From DASVHS01 sp035468985 (lineage in GTDB: Bacteria; Acidobacteriota; Thermoanaerobaculia; Gp7-AA8): DNA of 64,000 nucleotides. The position numbers and the translations under genes were made by a program. The DNA lies in contig DATISF010000007.1 in the NCBI GenBank assembly GCA_035468985.1, positions 1 through 64,000 of the forward strand, written 5' to 3'. Shown here in pieces: positions 30,676-39,305 of this stretch. The notes below the pieces were generated by a model that was not told the DNA's origin, ran no database searches, and saw nothing but the letters and a program-made list of their open reading frames with translations. Every line of letters begins with the position of its first letter. The stretch's first letter is position 1.

Positions 30676-32116
30676 ATCTCTGTCGCAGGAAGAACGGGAA
30701 CGTCAGCCCGCTCATCGAGCACGTCCCGAAGGCCCATCCGTTACCGATCCGCGAATGATCGCGATCGACGACAGCATCGGACAGTGGCGGCGAGGTGCCG
30801 CAGACGAGCGCCTGAGGATTCTCGATTTCCATCGGAACGCGTTCCCAGCCGACGCTCGTGGCTCCGCTCCAGCGGCCTGTGAGCTTGCCCGGCCTGTGCA
30901 TGGCGCGAACGATCGCCACGACGGTGTCCAGCGTGACATCGCGATCGAGAGCGGCGGAAGTCAGCGGCACGGCGATGTGAGGCGGCACCGCATCGCGTTT
31001 GTCTCGCGGATCGGATTTCTGCCAGTACAGCGTCGAGATCCGAACCGTGAGGCCGCTGCTCGGAAGTGTGCTTTTCCGTGAGTCGCCGAAGTGGACCGGG
31101 CGGCCGCCAGTCGGCTCGCCGACGAAGATGGCGTTGGTCTGCTGTTCGAGGTCGAGCAGAAAGAAAATCGCGGCGGAAAACGTGCGGCGGCCGGTGAGGA
31201 CGAACACCCGCCCGGTGTCGTACAGCTTCCGGCTGCGAATCAGACCGTGGACTAGAGAACGATTGAGGGCACCGTTGCCGCCGGGGTTCTCGCGAATGTC
31301 GATGACCAGGGCGTCGACGGGATGGTCATCGATGAACGCGAACATCTTCGTGGCGAACCCGGCGAGCGTTTCACGAGCGCCGTTGCTCACTTCGTTGTAC
31401 TTGAACAGAACGATGCGATCCCGGGCCAGATAACGAAACGAGAACGGCTCGGGATCGGTTCTCTTCAACCATGGCGCAGGCGAGCCGAACGCGATCGGCT
31501 CGAGAGCGAGCGCGCCGCGATCGGTCACGAGATCGATGCGCTCGGGAGTAGGGGCGATTCCTGCGGCGGCGATCATCTCCGGCATCGACAGATCATCGGC
31601 GACGTTGAGGCGGCGCTGCATGTCGTTGTCGGCGGAAACGTACGGCGTCATTTTTCGCATTGCCGTTTCGATGTCGTCGTTGCCGATTCTCAGGACCTTC
31701 GCGCCGATCCACTTCCGTTCGGCGGCGTCGCGGATGAACACGCCATCCTCGAACCAGAAGAAGCGGACAGGGAGATGCCGCACGCGAAGCGCCGGATCTG
31801 CCGGCAGAGGCGTCGGCGAGTGGCCGATGAAGAAGCCGGCATTCGGATCGATGGGAAGGGTCAGACGCGTGTGGCCGTCGCCGACCAGACCGACGATGCG
31901 CGCGATTTCGGCGACGACTTCATACGGCTTCATCGTCGGCGCTCGCTCGCGAAGTGCCGAGACCGCGGCGTGAAACTCATCGCGCGTCACCATCGTGTAG
32001 GGATTCGGATGAACGCGCTCGATCTCGCTGACGAGCGCATCGAGATCGCGCGTCCAGTCCGTGGCGTGCGCGGGACACACCGCGAGCAAGGCAACAACAA
32101 AAATGAGCCGTCGCAT
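30587..32116 (-). CDS. S41-family C-terminal-processing-like peptidase, secreted
   Basis: 509 aa with a signal peptide (RRLIFVVALLAVCPAHA). The catalytic S41 region covers about residues 230-400: DIRENPGGNG, then LTGRRTFSAA with the likely nucleophile Ser, and VGEPTGGRPVHFGD. No clear PDZ domain is visible. The C-terminal 60 residues are unlike the rest (FFLRQRSTASPRV...) and run antisense into the 3' end of the ELWxxDGT gene, suggesting that the original stop was lost. Starts 10 bases after the M56-ankyrin gene, so likely the third gene of the BlaI operon. Confidence 0.85.
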   Translation of the reverse strand: MRRLIFVVALLAVCPAHATDWTRDLDALVSEIERVHPNPYTMVTRDEFHAAVSALRERAPTMKPYEVVAEIARIVGLVGDGHTRLTLPIDPNAGFFIGHSPTPLPADPALRVRHLPVRFFWFEDGVFIRDAAERKWIGAKVLRIGNDDIETAMRKMTPYVSADNDMQRRLNVADDLSMPEMIAAAGIAPTPERIDLVTDRGALALEPIAFGSPAPWLKRTDPEPFSFRYLARDRIVLFKYNEVSNGARETLAGFATKMFAFIDDHPVDALVIDIRENPGGNGALNRSLVHGLIRSRKLYDTGRVFVLTGRRTFSAAIFFLLDLEQQTNAIFVGEPTGGRPVHFGDSRKSTLPSSGLTVRISTLYWQKSDPRDKRDAVPPHIAVPLTSAALDRDVTLDTVVAIVRAMHRPGKLTGRWSGATSVGWERVPMEIENPQALVCGTSPPLSDAVVDRDHSRIGNGWAFGTCSMSGLTFPFFLRQRSTASPRVSVRPSTERSASSDSNAYRLNKG

Positions 32117-32126
32117 GAAAGGCCTC

Positions 32127-33560
32127 TTACTGTCTGGCGCCGGCCGAGAGAAGCAATCTCTCGATGTCTGCGTGGCCGTTCCGGCGCGCCATTCCGAGCG
32201 GTGTCCGCCATTCGCCTCGCGACCGGTCGCTGTCGAATGACTCCGCCCACACGCGTGCGTCGACGTTTGCTCCGCGCTCGATGAGTAGCCGCACGGCGTC
32301 AGCGTGGCCGTTCGCGCTCGCCGTGATCAACGGATTTTCGTCGCCGGGAACGACGGCATCGATGGATGCGCCGCGATCGAGAAGCACGCGCATCGCCTCC
32401 ACTTCGCCTGCGCCAGCCGCCATGATCAAGGGGTTGCCGTCACCAGGCACTCCGAGGTCGACCTCGGCGCCTTTTTCGATGAGCAGATTCATCGCATCGA
32501 TCTGCCCGCGCCGCGCTGCGGCGATGAGCGGACTTCCGTCGCCGGGGATGACGGCGTCCGGGTTTGCTCCTCGATGGAGGAGATCGCGCATCGGCTGGAG
32601 ATCGCCGCGTTGCGCGGCTTCGAGGAGAGGCATGTCGAGCGATCCGGCGTGAGCGGGAGCGCTTATCAGTTCGAAAGGAGCGACTGCCAGCATCAGCACC
32701 ATGGCCACTGCCGCGATCGAGATCGTGCTCATGCGCGAGAGGGGAGCTCGCCGCCTGCGCTCGTCGAGGATCGACTCCACGCGAAGTCCGAGGTGCGTGC
32801 GGGAGGCCATGGCGAGAGCGGGGAGGCGGCGATCGGCGACCGTCCGCGCCAGCGAGACCAGCTGCTCCGCATAGGCAACCGTGTCCGCTCTGCTTCGGAT
32901 GACGGCGTCGTCGCACGCGCGCTCAGCCTCCAGACGCAATTTCCGCCAGAGAATCCAGACGAACGGATGCGGCCAGTAGAGAGCGCACACCAGTCGCGAG
33001 ACGATTTGCGCGGGCCAGTCGCCGCGTGCGACGTGAGCGAGCTCATGACGGATGCAGCGGAGAACTTCCTGATCCGTCCAGTGGTTCGTCTCGGACGGCA
33101 GAAGGATGACCGGATGCCGGAACCCGAACGTCATCGGAACGGCGAGCTCCCGCGAAACCGAGACCTCGATTCCGTTTGTCAGCTGCGTGCGCGGGATGGA
33201 GAACTCCGCGTGCCGTCGCAGGCGGTGCACGCACCAGATTCCGGAAAGAAGTGGCGCGATGAACAAGACCACGCCGGCGACGTAGATGCCTGTGGCGAGA
33301 TCGATGAAGTTGATCGATGGCTTATGCGCTGCCGGGGCGGTCCGTTCCGCGCGAGACTCGTGCACGACAGGTCTCGCAGACTGCTGGCGCAGCGTGATCA
33401 CACGGACCGGCATGGACACGGATGCGATTGGCAGAATGAGCAGCGCTCCAAACGCCGAAACGATGACGAGGTGGCGGAAAGACGCGGACGCACGGCGAGC
33501 GAGGTACAGGATGACGATCGCGCCGAGCATCACGATGGTTGCCTTCAGAGCCAGGGTCAT
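32127..33560 (-). CDS. BlaR1-type M56 peptidase fused to ankyrin repeats
   Basis: 477 aa. N-terminal membrane helices (MTLALKATIVMLGAIVILYLA, GALLILPIASVSM, IYVAGVVLFIAPLLSG), then the M56 zinc-peptidase domain with CIRHELAHVARGDW (HExxH) and ERACDDAVI. After another helix (MSTISIAAVAMVLMLAVAPF), residues about 305-475 hold four to five ankyrin repeats, each with (G)DGxPLIAAARRGQIDAM...LLIEKGAxVD. BlaR1 normally carries a penicillin-binding sensor there; here ankyrin repeats take its place. Start overlaps the BlaI stop by four bases. Expected to cleave or relieve the BlaI-type repressor on sensing an unknown signal. Confidence 0.88.
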   Translation of the reverse strand: MTLALKATIVMLGAIVILYLARRASASFRHLVIVSAFGALLILPIASVSMPVRVITLRQQSARPVVHESRAERTAPAAHKPSINFIDLATGIYVAGVVLFIAPLLSGIWCVHRLRRHAEFSIPRTQLTNGIEVSVSRELAVPMTFGFRHPVILLPSETNHWTDQEVLRCIRHELAHVARGDWPAQIVSRLVCALYWPHPFVWILWRKLRLEAERACDDAVIRSRADTVAYAEQLVSLARTVADRRLPALAMASRTHLGLRVESILDERRRRAPLSRMSTISIAAVAMVLMLAVAPFELISAPAHAGSLDMPLLEAAQRGDLQPMRDLLHRGANPDAVIPGDGSPLIAAARRGQIDAMNLLIEKGAEVDLGVPGDGNPLIMAAGAGEVEAMRVLLDRGASIDAVVPGDENPLITASANGHADAVRLLIERGANVDARVWAESFDSDRSRGEWRTPLGMARRNGHADIERLLLSAGARQ

Positions 33561-33940
33561 TTCGCTCGCTCCTTCTTCAAACGGTCGATCCGCTTCGCCA
33601 TCTCATCCAGCTCTTCCTTCGACCACTCCTCGGCATCGAGCAGCGCGGTCACGGCTTCGCTGGACGAGCCGCCGAAGAACACCCGGACGAGCTGCTGCAC
33701 TGCCGAGCGTCGCGAAGCGGAGCGCGGCGTCGTCGGCGAGTAGACGTAGCGCAGATCCTTTTCCTTGTGACGGATCGCACCCTTGGCCTCGAGCTTCACC
33801 AGCATGGCCCGCACCGCGGAGTAGCTTGGCGGGTCGGAGAGCTTCTCGCGAATCTGGCCTGCCGAGGCCTCGTCGCCGAGCTCCAGGAGAGCGTCCATGA
33901 TCTCCCGTTCGCGGCGGGTGAGGATCGGTTTCTTTGTCAT
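33557..33940 (-). CDS. BlaI/MecI-family transcriptional repressor
   Basis: 127 aa. Winged-helix domain in residues about 5-75 (LTRREREIMDALLEL, SAVRAMLVKLEAKGAI, YSPTTPR) and a C-terminal dimerisation helix region. Members repress their own operon until cleaved through the partner M56 protein. Two inverted repeats directly upstream of the start codon are likely its operators. Heads a three-gene unit with the M56-ankyrin protein and the S41 peptidase. Confidence 0.92.
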   Translation of the reverse strand: MTKKPILTRREREIMDALLELGDEASAGQIREKLSDPPSYSAVRAMLVKLEAKGAIRHKEKDLRYVYSPTTPRSASRRSAVQQLVRVFFGGSSSEAVTALLDAEEWSKEELDEMAKRIDRLKKERAK

Positions 33941-33973
33941 GCTACATACATAGCATAGTGCTACGAATGTAGC
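33941..33973 (-). promoter_or_regulatory. Paired operator-like palindromes upstream of blaI-type gene
   Basis: GCTACATACATAGC (33941-33954) and GCTACGAATGTAGC (33960-33973) share GCTAC/GTAGC-type arms and are centred 19 bp apart, close to two helical turns. BlaI family repressors bind TACA/TGTA-type dyads, and both sites contain TACA- or TGTA-like half sites. They begin one base upstream of the ATG, so the promoter must overlap or lie upstream. Confidence 0.7.
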
Positions 33974-34029
33974 ATGTCAATAGCACGAATGAATTCAGAA
34001 TTGAGAAACGGGTGCTGTGAATCTCTTTT

Positions 34030-34072
34030 CTTCATTCTGAATTCTGAATTCTGAATTCTGCATTCTGCATTC
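34030..34072 (+). repeat. Heptanucleotide tandem repeat (ATTCTGA/ATTCTGC)n
   Basis: Six or so direct copies of ATTCTGA shifting to ATTCTGC, in the gap between the BlaI gene and the 3' end of the membrane protein gene. A degenerate GAATTCAGAATTGAG lies at 33990-34004. AT-rich in contrast to its surroundings. Confidence 0.9.
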
Positions 34073-34079
34073 GTCTTGT

Positions 34080-35756
34080 CTACGCTTCGGTCGCGGTTCT
34101 GCTCCGGCGCGAGCTCCGCGATACGAGCAGCATCGCGCAACCGTAGGCGAGGAACGCCGCCACGAGCATCGCCGCGCGCCCCACGCGCACATCCTCGGCG
34201 AGCAGCTTGATCCCGCCGATGACCAGCACGCCGCGCGCGATCGTTCCCGCTTCGACGATCCCGGCGAAGCGAGAGGCCATGGCGAGCAGGGCAGCCATCA
34301 CGGCGAGAATCGCCGTCCGGATCAATGCGAGAACCATCTGCTCCCGCGGGGCGACGGCAGACGCCAGCGCCGCCGCGGCGGCGGTGAAGATGCCGAACGA
34401 CGCAATCGCCAGGATCGTCGTGCGAGCCGGACGGGAGTCGCTGCGGAAGAACGACGCGATCGCCAGTGCGGTGACGATCATCGCCGCCACCGGTGCGTCG
34501 ATGTTTTTCGCACTCGAGTCGACGAGGGCCGTGACCGTGGCCAGGAGGAGTCCCGAGACGATCGCCGCGGCGACGATCCAGATGCCGGACTGCACGCGCA
34601 TGGCCATCGAGCCTCGGCGTCTGGCGATCTCCGTCGTCGCGAACGCCAGGATTCCCCAGGCGATGCCGCGCATCTCGGCCGTCGGAATCAGCAGCCACGA
34701 TCCGAACGCCGCGAACACCGCCGCCAGGACGCCGAAGTACAGCCGCAGCCGTGGAAGCGTGTTTCGTTTCGTCTCCAGCGCGACGTAGTAGGCGCCGAAG
34801 GCGATCACCATCATCGCGATGCCGAGGACCAGCGTGCCGGTGTTGTTCACGGCGGCCACGTATGTCGCACCACCCGCGCCGAGAATCACCACCTCCGCGG
34901 TCTGGATGACGTCGAAGAGTGAAGCATCTTCATTCAACCGCAGGCGGCGCACAGCGATCACGGCGAGCCACATCGCGCTGAACAGGGCGATGGCGACGAC
35001 CGTCAGCTCCGGGCCGTAGCCGATGTGATGAAACGCCGCGCCGGCGAGCGTGATGAACGCCAGTCCGTCGGCGGCCAGCGTCGCCGGCCAGACCATCCAG
35101 TCCCACTTGCGCGTGTACGAGGCGTGCAGCGTTGCCGCACCGACGAAACTCACCGCCACCATGACCGGCAGCAGCGTCTTCATCGTCCAGGCGATGGCCA
35201 CCGCCGCCGCCACGGCGCCGATGTTGGCGACCCACGCGATCGGCTGCACGTGATCGCGCCAGGCCACCCAGAGCAGGATAAGCGCGAGCACCGCCACGAC
35301 CGCCGCTCCGGCACCGGCCGGAAGGATGTGGAAACGCGCCGTCGTCTCCCACGCCAGGGGAAATGCGATGACCGACGCGGTCGCAGCGTGAAACACGGCC
35401 GCGCGATTGCGTCCGGCGCGCGCGGCACGGTCGGCGTTCCAGACCCAGATCGCGGCGTAGACGAGGCCGGCGATCACGCCGAAGATCTGCGGCATGGCCG
35501 CGGATTCGGTCAGCGCGCGCAGCAGGTACGCGCCGCCGAGGATCAGAACGCTGATGCCGGCCAGGCCGATATCGACGGAAATGTCGTCGGGGGTCGGTTC
35601 ACTGTGGAGCGGTGCGCGCCCTGGCGCGCCGTCGGCGGCCGGGAACGGCCGCCGCTCCACGGGATGCTTTTCCAACCGGTCGAGCCGGGCGTTGAGATCC
35701 CGCAGGGCGCTTTCAAGGCGCTCCAGGCGGTCCCGGACGTCCGGTTCGACGCTCAT
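34080..35756 (-). CDS. Polytopic membrane protein, function unknown
   Basis: 558 aa. N-terminal coiled-coil (RDRLERLESALRDLNARLDR), then about sixteen hydrophobic segments covering the rest and a basic tail (SRSSRRSRT). The coiled-coil plus many helices resembles DUF2339-type membrane proteins, but I cannot confirm that. Residues about 32-51, between coiled-coil and first helix, are translated from a family D palindrome (35604-35663). It starts eight bases upstream of the stop of the multihaem cytochrome gene; the two read on the same strand and might be co-transcribed. Confidence 0.75.
   Translation of the reverse strand: MSVEPDVRDRLERLESALRDLNARLDRLEKHPVERRPFPAADGAPGRAPLHSEPTPDDISVDIGLAGISVLILGGAYLLRALTESAAMPQIFGVIAGLVYAAIWVWNADRAARAGRNRAAVFHAATASVIAFPLAWETTARFHILPAGAGAAVVAVLALILLWVAWRDHVQPIAWVANIGAVAAAVAIAWTMKTLLPVMVAVSFVGAATLHASYTRKWDWMVWPATLAADGLAFITLAGAAFHHIGYGPELTVVAIALFSAMWLAVIAVRRLRLNEDASLFDVIQTAEVVILGAGGATYVAAVNNTGTLVLGIAMMVIAFGAYYVALETKRNTLPRLRLYFGVLAAVFAAFGSWLLIPTAEMRGIAWGILAFATTEIARRRGSMAMRVQSGIWIVAAAIVSGLLLATVTALVDSSAKNIDAPVAAMIVTALAIASFFRSDSRPARTTILAIASFGIFTAAAAALASAVAPREQMVLALIRTAILAVMAALLAMASRFAGIVEAGTIARGVLVIGGIKLLAEDVRVGRAAMLVAAFLAYGCAMLLVSRSSRRSRTATEA
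35604..35663. repeat. Family D repeat inside a membrane protein gene
   Basis: GTGGAGCGGTGCGCGCCCTG at left and GGCCGCCGCTCCACGGG at right; nested arms GCGCGCC and GGCGGCC/GGCCGCC. Read in frame on the minus strand. Confidence 0.8.
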
Positions 35757-35764
35757 GTCCGCTC

Positions 35765-37435
35765 CTACAGCGTTCGGATCTTCGCCCCCAGGCTGACGAG
35801 CACGGACACGATGACACCGAGCGCGATGAGCAATCCCTTGCGGCGATACCCGAGCTCATCGAGCGACTTCTGTCCGGCGATGAGTGCTGCTTCCGCGTGC
35901 TTCAGACCTTCGGCCTGTTTCTCCTGATAGGTCGCCGTACTGAACGTGTGCACGAGAGCGGTCAACTCGATCTCGCTGTCGACAGCGCCATCGAGCTCGA
36001 CCCGCACCTTTCGCACTTCCACGCCGCCGCGCTGCGCGCCGAGAAGAATGCGCTCGGCACGGCCGATCATGCTGGTCAGGCCGCGCGTCGACTCGACGTA
36101 CGCCTTGAGCGTCGAATTGCCGGCGGTGTCGTCGACTTCATGACAATCGGCGCAGCGCCGGATGGCCACGGAGACATCGCGGCCCGTCGCTTCGTCGTGA
36201 TAGGTGTAGTGAGTCTTGCCGATGCGGAACTTGTCGAAGAGGCGTGCGAACTCCGGACGAAGTGCCGCCTTCTTGTCGTGCGGTGAGATTTGCACGTGCG
36301 TCGGCAGCTGCAGCGTCTGATCGACCAGCCAGTCGAAGCGCGCATTGCCCTGAACGCCGAATGCCGCGGCACGCTTCAGGAGCTGAGCCCGGACTTCCTG
36401 ATAGTGCTCGGCCTTCGTCGTCGGTTCCGCGACGCGCTTGGATAACGGCCCTGTGCCCTCGTGGCAGAACGCGCAGGGGGTGTCCGGCAGAACGCCGAGG
36501 ATGGCGATCGTCGGACGGACGACGCCGTGATTCTCGTGGCAGGTCACGCACTCACTGAAATGCGTGAGCTGCAGCTTGGCGCGGTTGCCGTCGTGGCACG
36601 TGCCGCAGGCGCTGTCGCCCGCCTTCAGATAGTCGTTGTGCTGGATCCAGAGCTCGTGTTTCTTGCTCTTGCGGAACAGCTCCGCCTCGCGGCCGTGGCA
36701 TTGTCCGCAGACGAAGCTGACGCTCTCCAGCCCCGGCGGAGTCGCCCCGTGATTGCCGTGGCAGTCGTTGCAGGTCGGTGCCGAGAGGTCGCCCTTGTCG
36801 AACATCGCCTTGGCGTGAACGCTGACGCGCCAGCGCGCGAACTGGTCCGTCGGAAGCTGGCGGCCCTGGTCGTCCTTGTACGCCGCCATCCGTTTCGCAT
36901 CGGAGTGGCAGCGGCTGCAGGTCTCGGCAACGTGCGTCGCGTAGACCGGCGATTCGGTCTCCGTCTTGCGCCTGATGTCGTGGACGGAATGGCAGTCGAT
37001 GCACGTGGCCACGTTCGTGTCGCCCAGCTTCAACTGTTGGCCGTGTTTGCTCGACCAGTACTCGGTGACCTGGTCGACGCGCGCGGCCGGATTGAACTGC
37101 TTCATGAACGCCGCGTTCGAGTGGCAGCGGCCGCAGAAGTCGGGAATGTTCTTCCGCTGCGGCGTGCCGACGAACGGATTCTTCTTGTAATTCGGATCCA
37201 TCGCCGCCATCGAATCCTCGGCCAGTGCCGGATCGGGATTGCCGCCGTGACAGTTGTGGCAGGAGAGGCCGACCTGCGCGTGCACGTCCGAAGGGAACGT
37301 GTGCATCTTCGCTTTGGCCTTGTCGTCGAAGAGATCGCTGCCGTGACATTTGATGCACGACGTCACCGGCTGCGCGGCCATCAGATCGACGGCGAACAGG
37401 AGTGACGCGATCACCAGAAGCCGTTTCGCGCTCAT
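35765..37435 (-). CDS. Multihaem cytochrome c (11 CxxCH), membrane anchored
   Basis: 556 aa. Signal peptide (KRLLVIASLLFAVDLMAA) and a C-terminal helix (GLLIALGVIVSVLVSLGAKI). Eleven CxxCH motifs in order: CIKCH, CHNCH, CGRCH, CIDCH, CSRCH, CNDCH, CGQCH, CGTCH, CVTCH, CAFCH, CADCH. The first ten lie in residues about 25-330, the last at about 440. Third gene after Rieske and cytochrome b genes, so it likely replaces cytochrome c1 as the electron acceptor of that complex. Start overlaps the cytochrome b stop. Confidence 0.93.
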   Translation of the reverse strand: MSAKRLLVIASLLFAVDLMAAQPVTSCIKCHGSDLFDDKAKAKMHTFPSDVHAQVGLSCHNCHGGNPDPALAEDSMAAMDPNYKKNPFVGTPQRKNIPDFCGRCHSNAAFMKQFNPAARVDQVTEYWSSKHGQQLKLGDTNVATCIDCHSVHDIRRKTETESPVYATHVAETCSRCHSDAKRMAAYKDDQGRQLPTDQFARWRVSVHAKAMFDKGDLSAPTCNDCHGNHGATPPGLESVSFVCGQCHGREAELFRKSKKHELWIQHNDYLKAGDSACGTCHDGNRAKLQLTHFSECVTCHENHGVVRPTIAILGVLPDTPCAFCHEGTGPLSKRVAEPTTKAEHYQEVRAQLLKRAAAFGVQGNARFDWLVDQTLQLPTHVQISPHDKKAALRPEFARLFDKFRIGKTHYTYHDEATGRDVSVAIRRCADCHEVDDTAGNSTLKAYVESTRGLTSMIGRAERILLGAQRGGVEVRKVRVELDGAVDSEIELTALVHTFSTATYQEKQAEGLKHAEAALIAGQKSLDELGYRRKGLLIALGVIVSVLVSLGAKIRTL

Positions 37436-38604
37436 CGGTTCACCTCGCTGTCGTCTGTCTTTTCTCGAGTCAGGAATGCGAACAGCATCAGGACGATGAT
37501 GGCCAGCAGAATCACGTAGAGCGGTACGGCGGACGCGTAGCCCCAGACCGTCATGCCGATGATGAAGAGCAGGACGCCGATTCCGGCGATGGTGAAGCCG
37601 GGACTTCTCCCGTTTTTCGTGATGCCCCGATCGAGGAATGGGACCAGCATCATCACCAGACCGCCGAGACCGAACAGCAGGATCGGGATGGCCTCGTACT
37701 CGATGCCGAGGATCTCGCCGCCCGGGACGAGCTTCAGCGTCTGGAACATGAAGACGAAGTACCACTCCGGGCGGATGTCGGCGTACGCGGGCGCGAACGG
37801 ATCCGCTTTCTCGCCGAGCTCCCACGGGAACAGCGCGGCGATCGCCGCGAGCACTCCGAGCGCGAGGATCCATCCGAACAGATCGCGCATCGCGAAGTTC
37901 GGGAAGAACTTCATGCTGCGCTGTTGCGGCGCTTTCTCCTCTTCCGGCGGCATGCTCATGCCCTTGACCTGAACGAGGATGAGATGGATCGCCAGCACGG
38001 CGGTCGTGATCGCCGGGAGGATGGCCACGTGCCAGCCGTAGAAGCGCGACAGCGTGCCTCCGGTGACGCGGTCACCGCCTCGCAGAAAGCGAAGCGAGAA
38101 CTCGCCGGCGAACGGGACGACCCCGGCGATGTCCGTTCCCACTTTCGTGGCGAAGAACGCGAGCTTGTTCCACGGCAGCAGGTATCCGGAGAACCCGAAC
38201 CCCATGATGAGGAACAGGAGCAGGCAGCCGGTGATCCAGGTGATCTCGCGCGGCGGGCGATAGGCCTTCATGAAGTAGACGGTCACGAGATGGATGAAGG
38301 CGAAGAACACCATCAGGTTCGCCGACCACGAGTGCACCGAGCGGATCAGCCATCCGAACGGCACCGTGGTCATGATGAATTCGACCGACTCGAACGCCTC
38401 TTCGGCGGACGGCCGGTAGTACAGCATCAGCAGGATCCCGGTGCAGACCTGGATCAGAAAGAAGAACAGCGTCATGCCGCCGAGGTAATAAAAGACCGTG
38501 TAGCGATGCGTGGGCACGGTCTTGTGCGCGGCGAGCTCGCGCATCTTGTCGATGGCGAGCCGGTTGTCGAGCCAGTCGTAGATATCCGCGAATCGGATGC
38601 TCAT
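37432..38604 (-). CDS. Cytochrome b of a bc-type quinol complex
   Basis: 390 aa, the fused N- and C-terminal halves of cytochrome b. Haem-binding histidines are visible in RSVHSWSANLMVFFAFIHLVTVY (helix B) and GWHVAILPAITTAVLAIHLI (helix D). The Qo-site motif PEWY is present (RPEWYFVFMF). Eight or more helices. Works with the Rieske protein encoded just upstream (4-base gap) and the 11-haem cytochrome downstream. Confidence 0.95.
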   Translation of the reverse strand: MSIRFADIYDWLDNRLAIDKMRELAAHKTVPTHRYTVFYYLGGMTLFFFLIQVCTGILLMLYYRPSAEEAFESVEFIMTTVPFGWLIRSVHSWSANLMVFFAFIHLVTVYFMKAYRPPREITWITGCLLLFLIMGFGFSGYLLPWNKLAFFATKVGTDIAGVVPFAGEFSLRFLRGGDRVTGGTLSRFYGWHVAILPAITTAVLAIHLILVQVKGMSMPPEEEKAPQQRSMKFFPNFAMRDLFGWILALGVLAAIAALFPWELGEKADPFAPAYADIRPEWYFVFMFQTLKLVPGGEILGIEYEAIPILLFGLGGLVMMLVPFLDRGITKNGRSPGFTIAGIGVLLFIIGMTVWGYASAVPLYVILLAIIVLMLFAFLTREKTDDSEVNR

Positions 38605-38608
38605 CTTC

Positions 38609-39109
38609 TTATGCCTTCGTGATCACGATCGTGCCGGGCTGGCCGGCTTTCGCCGCCACCTGCACCTTGAACGGCGTGAGCGGCTTGGGCGGCGGACCGC
38701 CGACGTTGCGGCCGGTCAGGTCGTACTCACCGCCGTGGCAGTTGCAGAAGATGTCGCTCTTGTCCTTCCGGTAACCGACCACGCAGTCGAGGTGGGTGCA
38801 GGTCGCGCTGAATGCCCGGAAGTCGGTGTCGGAGACCTTGACCAGGATCACCGGGTCAGCGCCGAAGCGCACGATCTTGAAGCCCTTCTCCATGAGCTCC
38901 GGATCGTTGGTCAGTCCCGCTTCGACCTGGTTGGTCGCCGCTTCGGGAATCCGGGGCGGGCTGACGAATCGAAGGACGGGATAGAGGATCGAGACGACCA
39001 GCGCGCCGACAGTCGTGCCGAGGAACCAATTCAGGAAAATGCGCCGGTTGGGTGGGACGCCGGTGGTGTTCGTCTTTGTGCGTTCCATGAGCTGGACCTC
39101 GCTGGTCAT
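38609..39109 (-). CDS. Rieske iron-sulfur protein
   Basis: 166 aa. Single N-terminal helix (FLNWFLGTTVGALVVSILYP) after an RR motif, as in Tat-exported Rieske proteins. The [2Fe-2S] ligands are in CTHLDC and CNCHGGEYD. The ATG at 39109 is supported by AGGAGGT eight bases upstream; an in-frame ATG at 39088 is less well placed. First gene of the Rieske-cytochrome b-multihaem operon, divergent from a histidine kinase gene. Confidence 0.95.
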   Translation of the reverse strand: MTSEVQLMERTKTNTTGVPPNRRIFLNWFLGTTVGALVVSILYPVLRFVSPPRIPEAATNQVEAGLTNDPELMEKGFKIVRFGADPVILVKVSDTDFRAFSATCTHLDCVVGYRKDKSDIFCNCHGGEYDLTGRNVGGPPPKPLTPFKVQVAAKAGQPGTIVITKA

Positions 39110-39164
39110 TGTGAATGACCTCCTTCGTTCTGGTGAGACAAAACGTACTTCCGAGGTGGCACCG

Positions 39165-39198
39165 CACACCTGTGCCGCCAGTCACCGGTTCGAGTGAC
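39165..39198 (-). promoter_or_regulatory. Conserved 34-bp upstream block, copy 1
   Basis: On the plus strand: CAC-A-CCTGTG-CC-GCCAGTCAC-N8-GTGAC. The same block occurs ungapped at 54900-54933 with about 26 of 34 bases identical. It contains the dyad GTCAC-N8-GTGAC. It ends 55 bases upstream of the Rieske start codon. No database motif is claimed. Confidence 0.6.
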
Positions 39199-39230
39199 TC
39201 GTCACACGAGCCGTTTCTGCTGGTGATCGA

Positions 39231-39254
39231 TCTCACGAGGCGGTGTGAGATCGC
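39231..39254. promoter_or_regulatory. Inverted repeat GATCTCAC-N8-GTGAGATC in the divergent intergenic region
   Basis: Perfect 8-bp arms with an 8-base spacer, sharing the TCAC-N8-GTGA core with the dyad in the 34-bp block 30 bases away. It lies upstream of both the Rieske operon and the kinase gene, so it may bind the same regulator. Confidence 0.5.
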
Positions 39255-39305
39255 ACGCGCCTGTTCGTGACGGCAAGTCTTAGATTCGAGAAGCAGAGAA
39301 TCACA

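Noticed and set aside
32697..33560. Beta-lactam resistance sensor (BlaR1)
   Set aside because: The M56 domain is present, but no penicillin-binding domain follows; ankyrin repeats do, and no beta-lactamase gene is nearby.
39110..39200. Sigma-54 (-24/-12) promoter for the Rieske operon
   Set aside because: GG and GC pairs occur (CGGCACAGGTGTGC), but the spacing is one base short of the strict 10-bp rule; no better match was found.
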